Below are positions 1 to 5,931 of a stretch of 5,943 nt of DNA, piece after piece. How positions within the stretch are numbered: the first letter of the stretch is position 1; each line of letters starts with the position of its first letter. Source of the DNA: an uncultured Pseudomonadota bacterium (GTDB lineage Bacteria > Desulfobacterota_B > Binatia > UBA9968); assembly GCA_946478635.1 (NCBI GenBank), contig CAMLCX010000328.1, positions 1 through 5,943 on the forward strand, read 5' to 3'. Below the pieces are notes generated by a model. The model was not told the origin of the DNA, ran no database searches, and saw only the letters and a list, made by a program, of their open reading frames with translations. A program made the translations under genes and the position numbers.

Positions 1-851
1 GTGTCGAGATCTTCACCGGGTAAAAGCCTTCGGTCCAGCACCGCGCGACAGACATCGGGGATCGTATGGCTGATGTCCGGACCGCTTGTAACTCGGGTTA
101 AAGTCAAGGTGGCGCTGCCGAGGCCGTGATGGCCCGCCGCCAGCGGCAAACGATCCAGCCGCTCCATCACCCGGCGAAAACCGTCCACGGCGTTGACGCC
201 CTGCTCCGGCATGCTGCTGTGCGCCGACTTGCCGCGCACGACAATCTCGACGTCGATCCTGCCCTTATTGCCCAGGCAGATTCGATTGCTCGTCCCCAGA
301 CCAACGATCGCCGAGCGCGCGCTGAGCGCGTCGTTTTCCAAAACAAACTTTGCCGCATCGTGCCGGCCGGTCTCCCCTGCCAAGCTCACCGCCAAAATCA
401 GCGGCGCGCGCAAGGCAGCTTGAACACGCGCTACCAGCGCCGCCGCGTAGATCATCGCGGCCAACGCGCCTTTTTGTTCGCAAGCGCCGCGACCGAGAGC
501 GCACCGGCCCGCGACTCCAAATGCCGCGCCGTCGACCAGCGCGCCAGAGAACGGGAGTTTCATCGCGGCCGCCGGAAACGTCATGGCATAACCCATGAGC
601 AGAAGTCCGTCGATACCCGCGCCGCCTGTCCGCCAGATCAGATTGCCCATACCGTCGATCACCCCCGAGCTCCCGGTTAACTCGCTTAAGCGCGGCGCGA
701 CTTGATCCGCGATAAATCTTTTGAGCTGAGGATCCGCTTCAAGCCGCTCGGTCTGCGGCGAGGGATGGCGCAACAGATCGACAAGCAGCTCATCGATCTC
801 TCCATCACGCGCGCATCGATCGACGACCGTGAAGGCTTCTCGGGGAGTCAT
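1..851 (-). CDS. M20-family amidohydrolase/peptidase-like protein with altered metal site (C-terminus cut by window edge)
   Basis: The frame is open from ATG at 851 to the window edge, giving 283 residues of a protein that should be roughly 380-420 long. The M20 (ArgE/DapE/carboxypeptidase G2) architecture is recognisable. It has an N-terminal catalytic half with LLLMGYAMTFP (about residues 83-93) and GRGACEQKGALAAM (120-133), then AGETGRHDA (158-166). The inserted dimerisation domain follows with GNKGRIDVEIVVRGKSAHSS (194-213) and MPEQGVNAVDG, and then PDVCRAVLDRRLLPGE near the edge. M20 enzymes hydrolyse N-acyl or peptide bonds with two zinc ions. Here the usual H-x-D is Y88-x-M90, the bridging Asp is E125, and the catalytic Glu of the Glu-Glu pair is G159, with only E160 kept. 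It is the last operon gene visible; its start is 2 nt past the dehydrogenase stop, so coupling is likely. GTG at 857 is a possible alternative start. Family is fairly sure; activity and substrate are unknown. Confidence 0.85.
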   Translation of the reverse strand, partial: MTPREAFTVVDRCARDGEIDELLVDLLRHPSPQTERLEADPQLKRFIADQVAPRLSELTGSSGVIDGMGNLIWRTGGAGIDGLLLMGYAMTFPAAAMKLPFSGALVDGAAFGVAGRCALGRGACEQKGALAAMIYAAALVARVQAALRAPLILAVSLAGETGRHDAAKFVLENDALSARSAIVGLGTSNRICLGNKGRIDVEIVVRGKSAHSSMPEQGVNAVDGFRRVMERLDRLPLAAGHHGLGSATLTLTRVTSGPDISHTIPDVCRAVLDRRLLPGEDLD

Positions 852-853
852 GA

Positions 854-2026
854 TCACCAGGCTTGTTCTAACACTTCGAGAACTTGCTCCGCGCTGCTTA
901 CAAGCTTGGGGTTGGTGTGAATGCTGTAATCATCCAATGCATCGATGGCGAGCCGTCTTAAACCATCGCGCGGCACGCCTAACTCGCGCAGTTTTAGCGG
1001 CAGACCCATCCTCTTGTTCATAGCCAGAACATATTCCGGAACCGCCGCGGCCAGAGCGTTTTCATCGGCGCCCTCGATGCCGATCTCGCGCGCCATGCGC
1101 GCATGCGCTTCAATCGTGGCATCGAGATTCCAACGCATGGCGTAAGGGAGCATAAGGGCGTGAATTTCAGCGTGCGGCGCCTTGTAGCGGCCGCCGACCA
1201 CATGAACGATCGCGTGATGGATGCCGGTCCATGCGCTGTAAACACCCATGCCGGAAAGACAGGCCGCCACTTGAACATAACTCAACGCTTCAAGGTCCGG
1301 TGCATCTTCCACCGCACGCGGCAGGTAGCGCGCGATCAGCCCGACTGCCCTCAAACAGTACGCTTCAGTGAGCGGCTGCGTTTCGGTGGAGTACACCGCC
1401 TCGACGCAGTGCGCCAGCGCATTCATACCGGAGGCCGCAAGCAATCTTCCGGGCGCGGTCGCTGCGGCCTCGGGATCGAGAAGCACCGTGCGCGGAGCAA
1501 GCTTGGGATCAGCGACGATATATTTTTTTCCGCCTTCACTGATCCCCGCCGAATAACTGTACTCTCCGCCGGACAACGTCGTCGGGATCGCGATATGAGG
1601 CAGCTTCGGCGCGGGCATGGGCGGGACTTCTTTCTTATTCGGCGGCGTGAAGCGCACGGCGAGGCGCGGCAGCAAGCCGCCCTCGGCGAGCAAAGCGGCG
1701 ACGCCCTTGGCAGTATCGATGGCGCTGCCGCCGCCCACGCTCACCAACACATCGATGCGCGCATCGCGCGCCCGCTCCACTGCCTTGGCGATGGAGTCCG
1801 TTGGCGAATGGGGCTTGACCTCATCGAATATCGCCGCGCATTTTGCGCCGAGGCCTGACGTGATCCGATCCAGCAAAAAAGTCCTGGCAACCGACGGCGA
1901 GATAACGAGCAACGCGCGCGTGCCGCCAACCCTGTCGATCTCATCGGCCAGTTTTCCGATCGATCCCCGGCCCGAAACGATGCGCTCGACCCTGGGATTG
2001 TTAAAGACAAATGTCGATCCCGCCAC
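854..2026 (-). CDS. Iron-containing-ADH-superfamily dehydrogenase, maleylacetate reductase-like
   Basis: This 390-residue protein has the usual family length. The N-terminal half is the dinucleotide-binding domain with VSVGGGSAIDTAKG (96-108) and IPTTLSGGEYS (147-157). The C-terminal helical domain has SGMNALAHCVEA (199-210), GIHHAIVHVVGG (268-279) and PHAEIHALMLPYAMRWN (284-300). In metal-dependent members such as FucO the ligands are Asp, His, His, His. By alignment of motifs they fall here on N202, H206, H271 and H285, so the Asp is replaced by Asn. The GMNALAH and double-His signatures are what maleylacetate reductases carry; these enzymes reduce maleylacetate to 3-oxoadipate with NAD(P)H at the end of chloroaromatic and hydroxyquinol pathways. 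The start is GTG at 2026, supported by AGGA about seven bases upstream that overlaps the TAG stop of the binding-protein gene. It lies mid-operon, 8 nt after that gene. The exact substrate is uncertain; a related oxo-acid or semialdehyde is possible. Confidence 0.9.
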   Translation of the reverse strand: MAGSTFVFNNPRVERIVSGRGSIGKLADEIDRVGGTRALLVISPSVARTFLLDRITSGLGAKCAAIFDEVKPHSPTDSIAKAVERARDARIDVLVSVGGGSAIDTAKGVAALLAEGGLLPRLAVRFTPPNKKEVPPMPAPKLPHIAIPTTLSGGEYSYSAGISEGGKKYIVADPKLAPRTVLLDPEAAATAPGRLLAASGMNALAHCVEAVYSTETQPLTEAYCLRAVGLIARYLPRAVEDAPDLEALSYVQVAACLSGMGVYSAWTGIHHAIVHVVGGRYKAPHAEIHALMLPYAMRWNLDATIEAHARMAREIGIEGADENALAAAVPEYVLAMNKRMGLPLKLRELGVPRDGLRRLAIDALDDYSIHTNPKLVSSAEQVLEVLEQAW

Positions 2027-2034
2027 TTTGTTTC

Positions 2035-3078
2035 CTACTTTAAAATTTCCTTTAGCCGCGCCACCAGCGAAGCGTCGAGCCGGAGAAGCTCTCTGACGTT
2101 GCGCTCGAGTTCTTCACCCGAGCCCGGATTGATTTCCAGATTGGCCTTGGCGGCTTCATTGAGCAGTTCGGGGTCCTTGACGGCTTCCAGAAAAGCTTTG
2201 CGCAGCATCTCCACTCGATCCTTCGGCGTCCCCGGAGGAAGGACATAGGGACGCACCGCCGCGCCGTGCGCTTGAGCCACTGCCTGGATGAGTTTTCGCG
2301 CGTCGTCTGACTTGGCCAGATTCATGGCCAACGGCACTTTGGGAAGGTCCGGGTGCGGCTTCGCGCTCAGCTGAAGCACGATCATCACCTCCCCGGTTTC
2401 AAGCTCCTTGCGCCACGTCGAGCGGAAGGATTGCCACGAGTTGCTCAGACCGCCGACCTCGCCGCTGTTGAATGCCAGGCGAATCGGCGCGGTCCCTTTG
2501 TATCCCGAGACCACCTGAATCGGCAGGCCGAGAGCGACCTCGACCACTTTGGGAGTATCGTAGGTCCCGTCACCGGCTGCGATGGCGCCAAACTTGATCG
2601 AGGTTTTGGACGCCAACCACTGCTCCACACCTGTGATGCCCGCGGTCTTGGCCACGCCGAAAACAAAATTGTCCTGCGCAGGCACGCCGACGTATTCAAA
2701 CTTGAGCGCGTCGAACTCGATGCCCGGTTTGCCAAGGAGCTGCTGTAAAAATTGCCCGCCGACAAAGTGCCCCATCGTCAGCCCGTCGGGCTTGGCCACT
2801 TTGAAAAGGTGGTTTGCCGAAACCAATCCTCCGGCTCCCGGCATGTTGTCGACGATAATGGTCGGGTTGCCCGGAATATACCTGCTGAAATGGCGCGCGA
2901 TAAGGCGGGTGTAAGTATCGTACCCGCCTCCGGGCGCGGTGCCGACAATAATCCGGATGGCTTTCCCTTCGTAGAAGGGGGCAGCGCCAAAGGCAAACTG
3001 CCCGCCCGCTTCGAGGAAAATCGGCAAGAGAACCGCGCTCGTCAAAACTGCTAATCTTGCAAGAATTCTGTTTGGCAT
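2035..3078 (-). CDS. Tripartite tricarboxylate transporter (Bug/TctC family) periplasmic substrate-binding protein
   Basis: A 347-residue extracytoplasmic solute receptor. Residues 1-32 look like a Sec signal peptide: NRILAR basic start, a hydrophobic core of about residues 9-22, and a likely cleavage near FGA-AP. The mature protein opens with YEGKAIRIIVG and the diagnostic loop APGGGYDTYTRLIARH (48-63). It continues with IPGNPTIIVDNMPGAGG (68-84) and the KPDGLTMG segment (96-103), all classic Bug family features, and ends with the helical lid. Bug proteins bind carboxylates (for example citrate, or aromatic and other organic acids) and normally feed a TctA/TctB permease. No permease gene is visible here, so this is either an orphan receptor or its partners lie outside the window. 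The start ATG at 3078 has an excellent AAAGGAG (3088-3094) nine bases upstream. Length is slightly above the usual 320-335. The ligand cannot be predicted; the operon context suggests an organic acid destined for CoA activation. Confidence 0.95.
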   Translation of the reverse strand: MPNRILARLAVLTSAVLLPIFLEAGGQFAFGAAPFYEGKAIRIIVGTAPGGGYDTYTRLIARHFSRYIPGNPTIIVDNMPGAGGLVSANHLFKVAKPDGLTMGHFVGGQFLQQLLGKPGIEFDALKFEYVGVPAQDNFVFGVAKTAGITGVEQWLASKTSIKFGAIAAGDGTYDTPKVVEVALGLPIQVVSGYKGTAPIRLAFNSGEVGGLSNSWQSFRSTWRKELETGEVMIVLQLSAKPHPDLPKVPLAMNLAKSDDARKLIQAVAQAHGAAVRPYVLPPGTPKDRVEMLRKAFLEAVKDPELLNEAAKANLEINPGSGEELERNVRELLRLDASLVARLKEILK

Positions 3079-3087
3079 TTCTGGTTG

Positions 3088-3094
3088 CTCCTTT
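3088..3094 (-). promoter_or_regulatory. Strong Shine-Dalgarno of the binding-protein gene
   Basis: AAAGGAG on the minus strand, nine bases before the ATG at 3078. It is the strongest ribosome site in the operon, which fits the need for more binding protein than enzyme. Confidence 0.8.
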
Positions 3095-3128
3095 CACGAC
3101 TACGACAAGCTACGTTCAGGATCACGAT

Positions 3129-3143
3129 CTTCGCCCAGCGAAG
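3129..3143. other. Small hairpin in the hydrolase/binding-protein spacer
   Basis: A perfect 6-bp inverted repeat with a 3-base loop (CTTCGC CCA GCGAAG) sits in the 95-nt gap between the hydrolase stop and the binding-protein ribosome site. There is no T-run on either side, so it is not a convincing intrinsic terminator. It could be an mRNA stability or processing element that lets the binding protein be expressed separately, or it may be chance. Confidence 0.3.
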
Positions 3144-3173
3144 CACGACCGGTGACCAATACTCCGCCGCCAT

Positions 3174-3989
3174 TCAGAGAATTGTTTTGCCCGGCTTCGA
3201 CCCGCCGGGAAAGAGTCCGTGCTTCGTGAGAAACTCGATCATAAAGCGATTGAATAACCAGGGCTGCTCGATCTGACACGCATGGCCGGCCCCGGGCAAC
3301 GTTTTCAACTCGCAATTGGCGATGCGCGCCTTAAGCGCGAAGGCGCCCTGATGAGAGCCGTCCTCGCTGCCGGTGAGAATAATCGTCGGACAGCCGATAC
3401 GCTCGTGATGGCCATCCGGGTACGGCTGCGCGAGCGCTTTGAACTGGTGGATGATCGTCTGCGCGTCTGCGTGCTCGTTGCGTTCGGTGAAAAGGTTGGC
3501 GAAGAAATGCGCCATGGGCGTCGTGCGAAACGCCGGGCTCAAATCTTCGAATGTATACGCCCAACGATAATCGATGCCGTTGGCCGTGTAGTTATCGATC
3601 CGCCGCTTGGTGAATTCTTTGGTCGGGTTGTAACCGGTGCCCGACAGCACGAGTGCCGCGGTTTTACCCGGGCGCTGGTGGTACATGAACGGAATGATCG
3701 ACGATCCCACCGAACAACCGACCAGGATCGCGTTCTCGCCGGGCGCGGCGTCGTCGATCGCTTCCCAACAGGCCTGAGCCATGTCGGTCATCGTCAAACC
3801 GTCATCGGCCTTGGGCGAGCGGCCGTACCCCGGGATGTCGATGGCCATGCACCGGTACCAGGTCGACAGGTGCGCCATCTGAAAAATCCAGCACGACTGA
3901 TCCATCGGGTTGGGATGAATGTACGCGATCACCGGCCCCGTGCGTCCCATCCTTTCATAGTACAGCGGTCCGTGAATGTGCTGCGCCAT
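3174..3989 (-). CDS. Alpha/beta-fold hydrolase (serine hydrolase, enol-lactonase/MhpC-like)
   Basis: A 271-residue single-domain alpha/beta hydrolase and the first gene of the operon. The oxyanion-loop region is AYIHPNPMDQSCW (22-34). The strand-loop MAIDIPGYGRSPK (48-60) is typical of this family. The nucleophile elbow is G91-C92-S93-V94-G95 with Ser93 as the nucleophile. The acid is probably D210 in TGSEDGSH, and the base is H236 in LPGAGHACQ. All three triad members are present and correctly ordered, so it should be active on an ester, lactone or C-C bond. The cap region, residues 121-195, is unlike anything I can assign. I chose ATG at 3989 rather than the longer TTG start at 4010 because AAGGAAGAG (3994-4002) lies just before the ATG and would be inside the longer version. 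No signal peptide is seen, so it is probably cytoplasmic. It resembles 3-oxoadipate enol-lactonase and meta-cleavage hydrolases in general layout; the substrate is unknown. Confidence 0.92.
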   Translation of the reverse strand: MAQHIHGPLYYERMGRTGPVIAYIHPNPMDQSCWIFQMAHLSTWYRCMAIDIPGYGRSPKADDGLTMTDMAQACWEAIDDAAPGENAILVGCSVGSSIIPFMYHQRPGKTAALVLSGTGYNPTKEFTKRRIDNYTANGIDYRWAYTFEDLSPAFRTTPMAHFFANLFTERNEHADAQTIIHQFKALAQPYPDGHHERIGCPTIILTGSEDGSHQGAFALKARIANCELKTLPGAGHACQIEQPWLFNRFMIEFLTKHGLFPGGSKPGKTIL

Positions 3990-3993
3990 ATTA

Positions 3994-4002
3994 CTCTTCC
4001 TT
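3994..4002 (-). promoter_or_regulatory. Shine-Dalgarno that decides the hydrolase start
   Basis: AAGGAAGAG on the minus strand ends four bases before ATG 3989. It argues against the upstream in-frame TTG (4010), which would place this site within the coding sequence. Confidence 0.75.
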
Positions 4003-4116
4003 CTTCGCAAGCCAGATAATCAGATCGTATCAGGATGCGATCATTATTGCGTCAGGTTTTGAGCAATGTGAATTTACTCCGAACGCCGGAAGAAACAAAC
4101 AGCTCGGCGGGTCGGC

Positions 4117-4203
4117 TTTCCCGTTGCTCGCAAGAAAGTATTTTGAATTTGGCAAGCCCTGGGGATTAGGGCTTTTTTCATGCGCCAAGGGCGAGCAGGG
4201 AAA
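4117..4203 (+). repeat. Nested inverted-repeat (structured) element enclosing a terminator hairpin
   Basis: Three sets of arms pair around one centre. The outer arms are TTTCCC-gt-TGCTCGC (4117-4131) with GCGAGCAGGGAAA (4191-4203), 13 pairs with a 2-base bulge. The middle arms are TTGGC (4149-4153) with GCCAA (4184-4188). The inner arms are AAGCCCT (4154-4160) with AGGGCTT (4168-4174), loop GGGGATT. The middle and inner stems are contiguous on the 5' side. As RNA this would fold into a long interrupted hairpin. It could be a leader RNA of the ligase gene, a small RNA, or a dispersed palindromic (REP/MITE-like) element. I do not recognise a named RNA family, and no flanking target-site duplication was evident. 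Confidence 0.6.
4154..4178 (+). terminator. Intrinsic terminator-like hairpin, plus orientation, upstream of the ligase
   Basis: A perfect 7-bp stem (AAGCCCT / AGGGCTT) with a 7-base loop is followed directly by a T-run (4173-4178) on the plus strand. On the minus strand the stem is not followed by T, so it points toward the ligase. No plus-strand gene lies between the divergent starts, so it would end either a leader transcript (attenuation) or a short non-coding RNA. It ends 94 bases before the ligase ATG. Confidence 0.6.
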
Positions 4204-4272
4204 AACGAACTTCGACTCGGCCACCGGTTGAAAGAAGAGCATGAGTTGGGGTAAGTACAGTCGCCAATCCCT

Positions 4273-5739
4273 ATGAATCTTTTTTCAATCCTGGAGCGCG
4301 CGATCGAGATGTGGCCCGACACCATTGCGCTCGCCGATCATCAGCGCCGCATGACTTATCGCGAGCTCCATGCTGCCGCGGAGAGTTTAGCCGGGGAGTT
4401 GCGCAGGGCTGGTATTCAAGAAGGCGATAAAGTCGGCGTCTTGTTCCCCAGAGGTGTCGAAGAGATCGTCGTATGCTTCGCTGTCGCGCGGTTGCGTGGA
4501 ATCGTCGTGCAGCTTTCACCGGCATCCAAGAGCGCCGAGATCGCCCGGCTGTCGGAAAGACTCATTTTTGACTCTCTAGTTTACGATCCTGCTCATGCGC
4601 CCTTGATCCCACGCCGTCAAAGCAACCCGCCGAGCTTCGCCGTTGATAAACCCATTCGCGTCAGCATCCAGCCATCGGGAAAACAACACACGGCATCGCT
4701 GGAACGGCAACAATTGTTAAACCTCAATGCCGCGGCGATCGGCTTCAGTTCCGGCACCACTTCTGAAAGCAAGGCGATCATCCTGTCGCACGATGCCCTC
4801 CTGGCCCGCGCGCGCGCCGAATCGGAGTGCTTTTCCATCGCCCCAGGCGACAGCGTCCTTTACCTGCTGTCGATTACTTACGGCTTCGCGCCTCCGACAA
4901 CCGCGGCGCTGGTTTCCGGTGCGAAATTGTTGATCGGAGACGCGGGCGCGCCGCAGCGTATTCTTCGAATCGTCGGCAAATATGGCGCAACCGTGGTTTA
5001 TGCCGCACCGATGGTTTATCGGATAATTCTCAACGAATCAGGGGGCGCCGCCGAGTCTTTGCGCAACACCCGACTGTTCCTGTCGACGGGGAGCCGATTA
5101 CCCGACTCTCTCGTGGACGAGTTTCGCCTGCGAGTCGGCCACGAGATCGCCAACCGTTACGGCCTCAACGAGTGCGGCATGGTCTGTGTCAATCTAAGCG
5201 GCGGCGCGAAGACGCGCGGTTCCATCGGTCGGCCCGCGGGGTATGAGGTAAAACTGCATGGCGCGATCACCCTCTCCCAGGGTAAAGAGTTGAGCGGCGA
5301 GTTGATGGTGCGCGGCGCCGGCATGTTCGACGGATACTTGAGCCCGTGGCGAGTGCGCGAGGAATTGTTGGAGCAAGGCTGGTTTCATACCGGAGATTTG
5401 GCCACGCGCGACAAGGACGGCTGCTACTGGATCGTCGGGCGTTGCAAGGAAATGATCAACGTGAGCGGGCTCAAGGTCGTTCCGGCGGAGATAGAAGACG
5501 TGCTGCTGTCCCATCCGGACGTCGAAGAAGCATTGGTTTTCGGCGTGGCGCATCCCCGTTTCGGCGAAGTGCCCCACGCCAAAATCAAGCTCGTCGCCGG
5601 ATCCCGCGCACATAACATGGAAATCCTGCACTACGTCAAAGACAAGGTCGCCTTCTACAAATCGCCGCGCGCCATCGAGATCGTCGATCAACTGCCCAAA
5701 ACACTCACCGGGAAAATCAAGAGTGCCGAGGTGAGTTGA
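4273..5739 (+). CDS. ANL-superfamily acid:CoA ligase (AMP-forming acyl-/aryl-CoA synthetase)
   Basis: A 488-residue adenylate-forming enzyme, compact for a family usually 500-560 long. The N-terminus NLFSILERAIEMWPDTIAL followed by MTYRELHAAAESLAGELRRAG is standard. The phosphate loop is SSGTTSESKAIILSH (159-173), the A5 motif YGLNE (296-300), then GELMVRGAGMFDGYL (342-355) and FHTGDLATRD (371-380) with the ribose-binding Asp375. The hinge is GRCKEMINVSGLKVVPAEIE (389-408). The C-terminal LPKTLTGKIKSAE carries the catalytic Lys481. The enzyme should turn a carboxylic acid and ATP into an acyl-AMP and then an acyl-CoA. The segment LSITYGFAPPTTAALVSGAK (199-218) loosely recalls benzoate-CoA ligases, a weak hint of an aromatic acid. 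ATG 4273 is the first possible start after an in-frame TAA at 4252 and keeps the full N-terminus, but no Shine-Dalgarno is visible near it. It is divergent from the hydrolase operon. A peptide-synthetase-like or fatty-acid role cannot be excluded. Confidence 0.95.
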   Translation: MNLFSILERAIEMWPDTIALADHQRRMTYRELHAAAESLAGELRRAGIQEGDKVGVLFPRGVEEIVVCFAVARLRGIVVQLSPASKSAEIARLSERLIFDSLVYDPAHAPLIPRRQSNPPSFAVDKPIRVSIQPSGKQHTASLERQQLLNLNAAAIGFSSGTTSESKAIILSHDALLARARAESECFSIAPGDSVLYLLSITYGFAPPTTAALVSGAKLLIGDAGAPQRILRIVGKYGATVVYAAPMVYRIILNESGGAAESLRNTRLFLSTGSRLPDSLVDEFRLRVGHEIANRYGLNECGMVCVNLSGGAKTRGSIGRPAGYEVKLHGAITLSQGKELSGELMVRGAGMFDGYLSPWRVREELLEQGWFHTGDLATRDKDGCYWIVGRCKEMINVSGLKVVPAEIEDVLLSHPDVEEALVFGVAHPRFGEVPHAKIKLVAGSRAHNMEILHYVKDKVAFYKSPRAIEIVDQLPKTLTGKIKSAEVS

Positions 5740-5754
5740 TATCGCGCCTTCAGC

Positions 5755-5767
5755 GCGGCAAAGCCGC
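5755..5767. other. Short GC hairpin just after the ligase stop
   Basis: GCGGC-AAA-GCCGC, a perfect 5-bp stem starting 16 bases past the ligase TGA. It lacks a T-run, so it is at best a weak or factor-dependent termination site. Confidence 0.3.
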
Positions 5768-5805
5768 AACCGACTCTCGGAGTATCTCCCGCAAATCGGT
5801 ACGCA

Positions 5806-5823
5806 ACCTTCGTGACCTTCGTA
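5806..5823. repeat. Tandem 9-mer (ACCTTCGTG/ACCTTCGTA)
   Basis: Two adjacent copies of a 9-base unit differing only in the last base. On the minus strand it reads as ACGAAGG repeated at 9-base spacing, a motif I recall from intergenic regions of many uncultured soil bacteria; that recollection is unchecked. Confidence 0.5.
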
Positions 5824-5837
5824 CTACTATACTTGAG

Positions 5838-5897
5838 AATTTGCGTGACTCGCGCAAATTTGCCAGCGACCGTAACTGGCGAAAATACAAGATTTTC
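5838..5897. repeat. Three consecutive hairpins in the ligase downstream region
   Basis: Hairpin 1 is AATTTGCG (5838-5845) with CGCAAATT (5853-5860), a perfect 8-bp stem with a 7-base loop. Hairpin 2 is GCCAG (5862-5866) with CTGGC (5876-5880), extendable by a G-U and two T-A pairs that compete with hairpin 1. Hairpin 3 is GAAAAT (5881-5886) with ATTTTC (5892-5897), loop ACAAG. Together they make a 60-base string of dyads in a non-coding tail. It may be a palindromic intergenic repeat and may help end ligase transcription; there is no clean T-run. Confidence 0.5.
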
Positions 5898-5912
5898 TCG
5901 CGCCAAGCATGT

Positions 5913-5931
5913 CCTGAGCAATGTCGAAGGG
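5913..5931. repeat. Copy of a dispersed intergenic repeat (CCTGAGC..GTCGAAGGG type)
   Basis: CCTGAGCAATGTCGAAGGG closely matches a short motif (minus-strand form CCCTTCGAC..GCTCAGG) that I recognise as widely scattered between genes in many bacterial and metagenomic genomes. It is an imperfect palindrome of unknown function. It is flanked by two near-identical GCCAAG words (5902-5907 and 5935-5940). The 83-residue minus-strand open frame across this tail is best read as a by-product of these repeats, not a gene. From 5740 to the window end no coding sequence is supported. Confidence 0.55.

Larger units (their letters stand above)
3990..4272. promoter_or_regulatory. Divergent intergenic region between hydrolase operon and CoA ligase
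   Basis: This 283-bp stretch separates two divergently transcribed units, so it should hold both promoters and possibly a shared operator. It is more AT-rich than its flanks. I found no convincing sigma-70 pair on either strand: the plus strand has TTGAAA at 4228-4233 but no good -10 at the right distance, and the minus strand offers only weak matches. The short minus-strand open frames here (4030-4242 and 4074-4325) have no ribosome site or recognisable family and overlap the structured element at 4117-4203, so I do not call them genes. No regulator gene is visible in the window. Confidence 0.55.

Noticed and set aside
126..680. A 184-residue plus-strand open frame
   Set aside because: It lies antisense to the M20-like gene, is Arg/His-rich and low in recognisable motifs, as expected for a shadow frame in GC-rich coding DNA.
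1103..1858. A 251-residue plus-strand open frame
   Set aside because: It is fully antisense to the dehydrogenase, whose family motifs are unmistakable; no ribosome site or known domain.
3282..4019. A 245-residue plus-strand open frame opposite the hydrolase
   Set aside because: The hydrolase triad and start are clear on the other strand; this frame is compositionally a shadow.
4060..4069. TGAGCAATGT shared with the repeat motif at 5915-5924
   Set aside because: The match is only 10 bases and the flanks differ completely, so it does not support a second repeat copy or flanking element ends.
4151..4164. Possible sigma-54 promoter (GG-N10-GC)
   Set aside because: The second element reads GG, not GC, and the site is inside the terminator stem.
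4030..4325. Short minus-strand open frames in the divergent intergenic region
   Set aside because: No ribosome site or family match, and they run through the nested inverted repeat; the longer one also enters the ligase N-terminus.
5194..5769. A 191-residue minus-strand open frame over the ligase 3' end
   Set aside because: It overlaps the conserved C-terminal ligase motifs and has no family signature.
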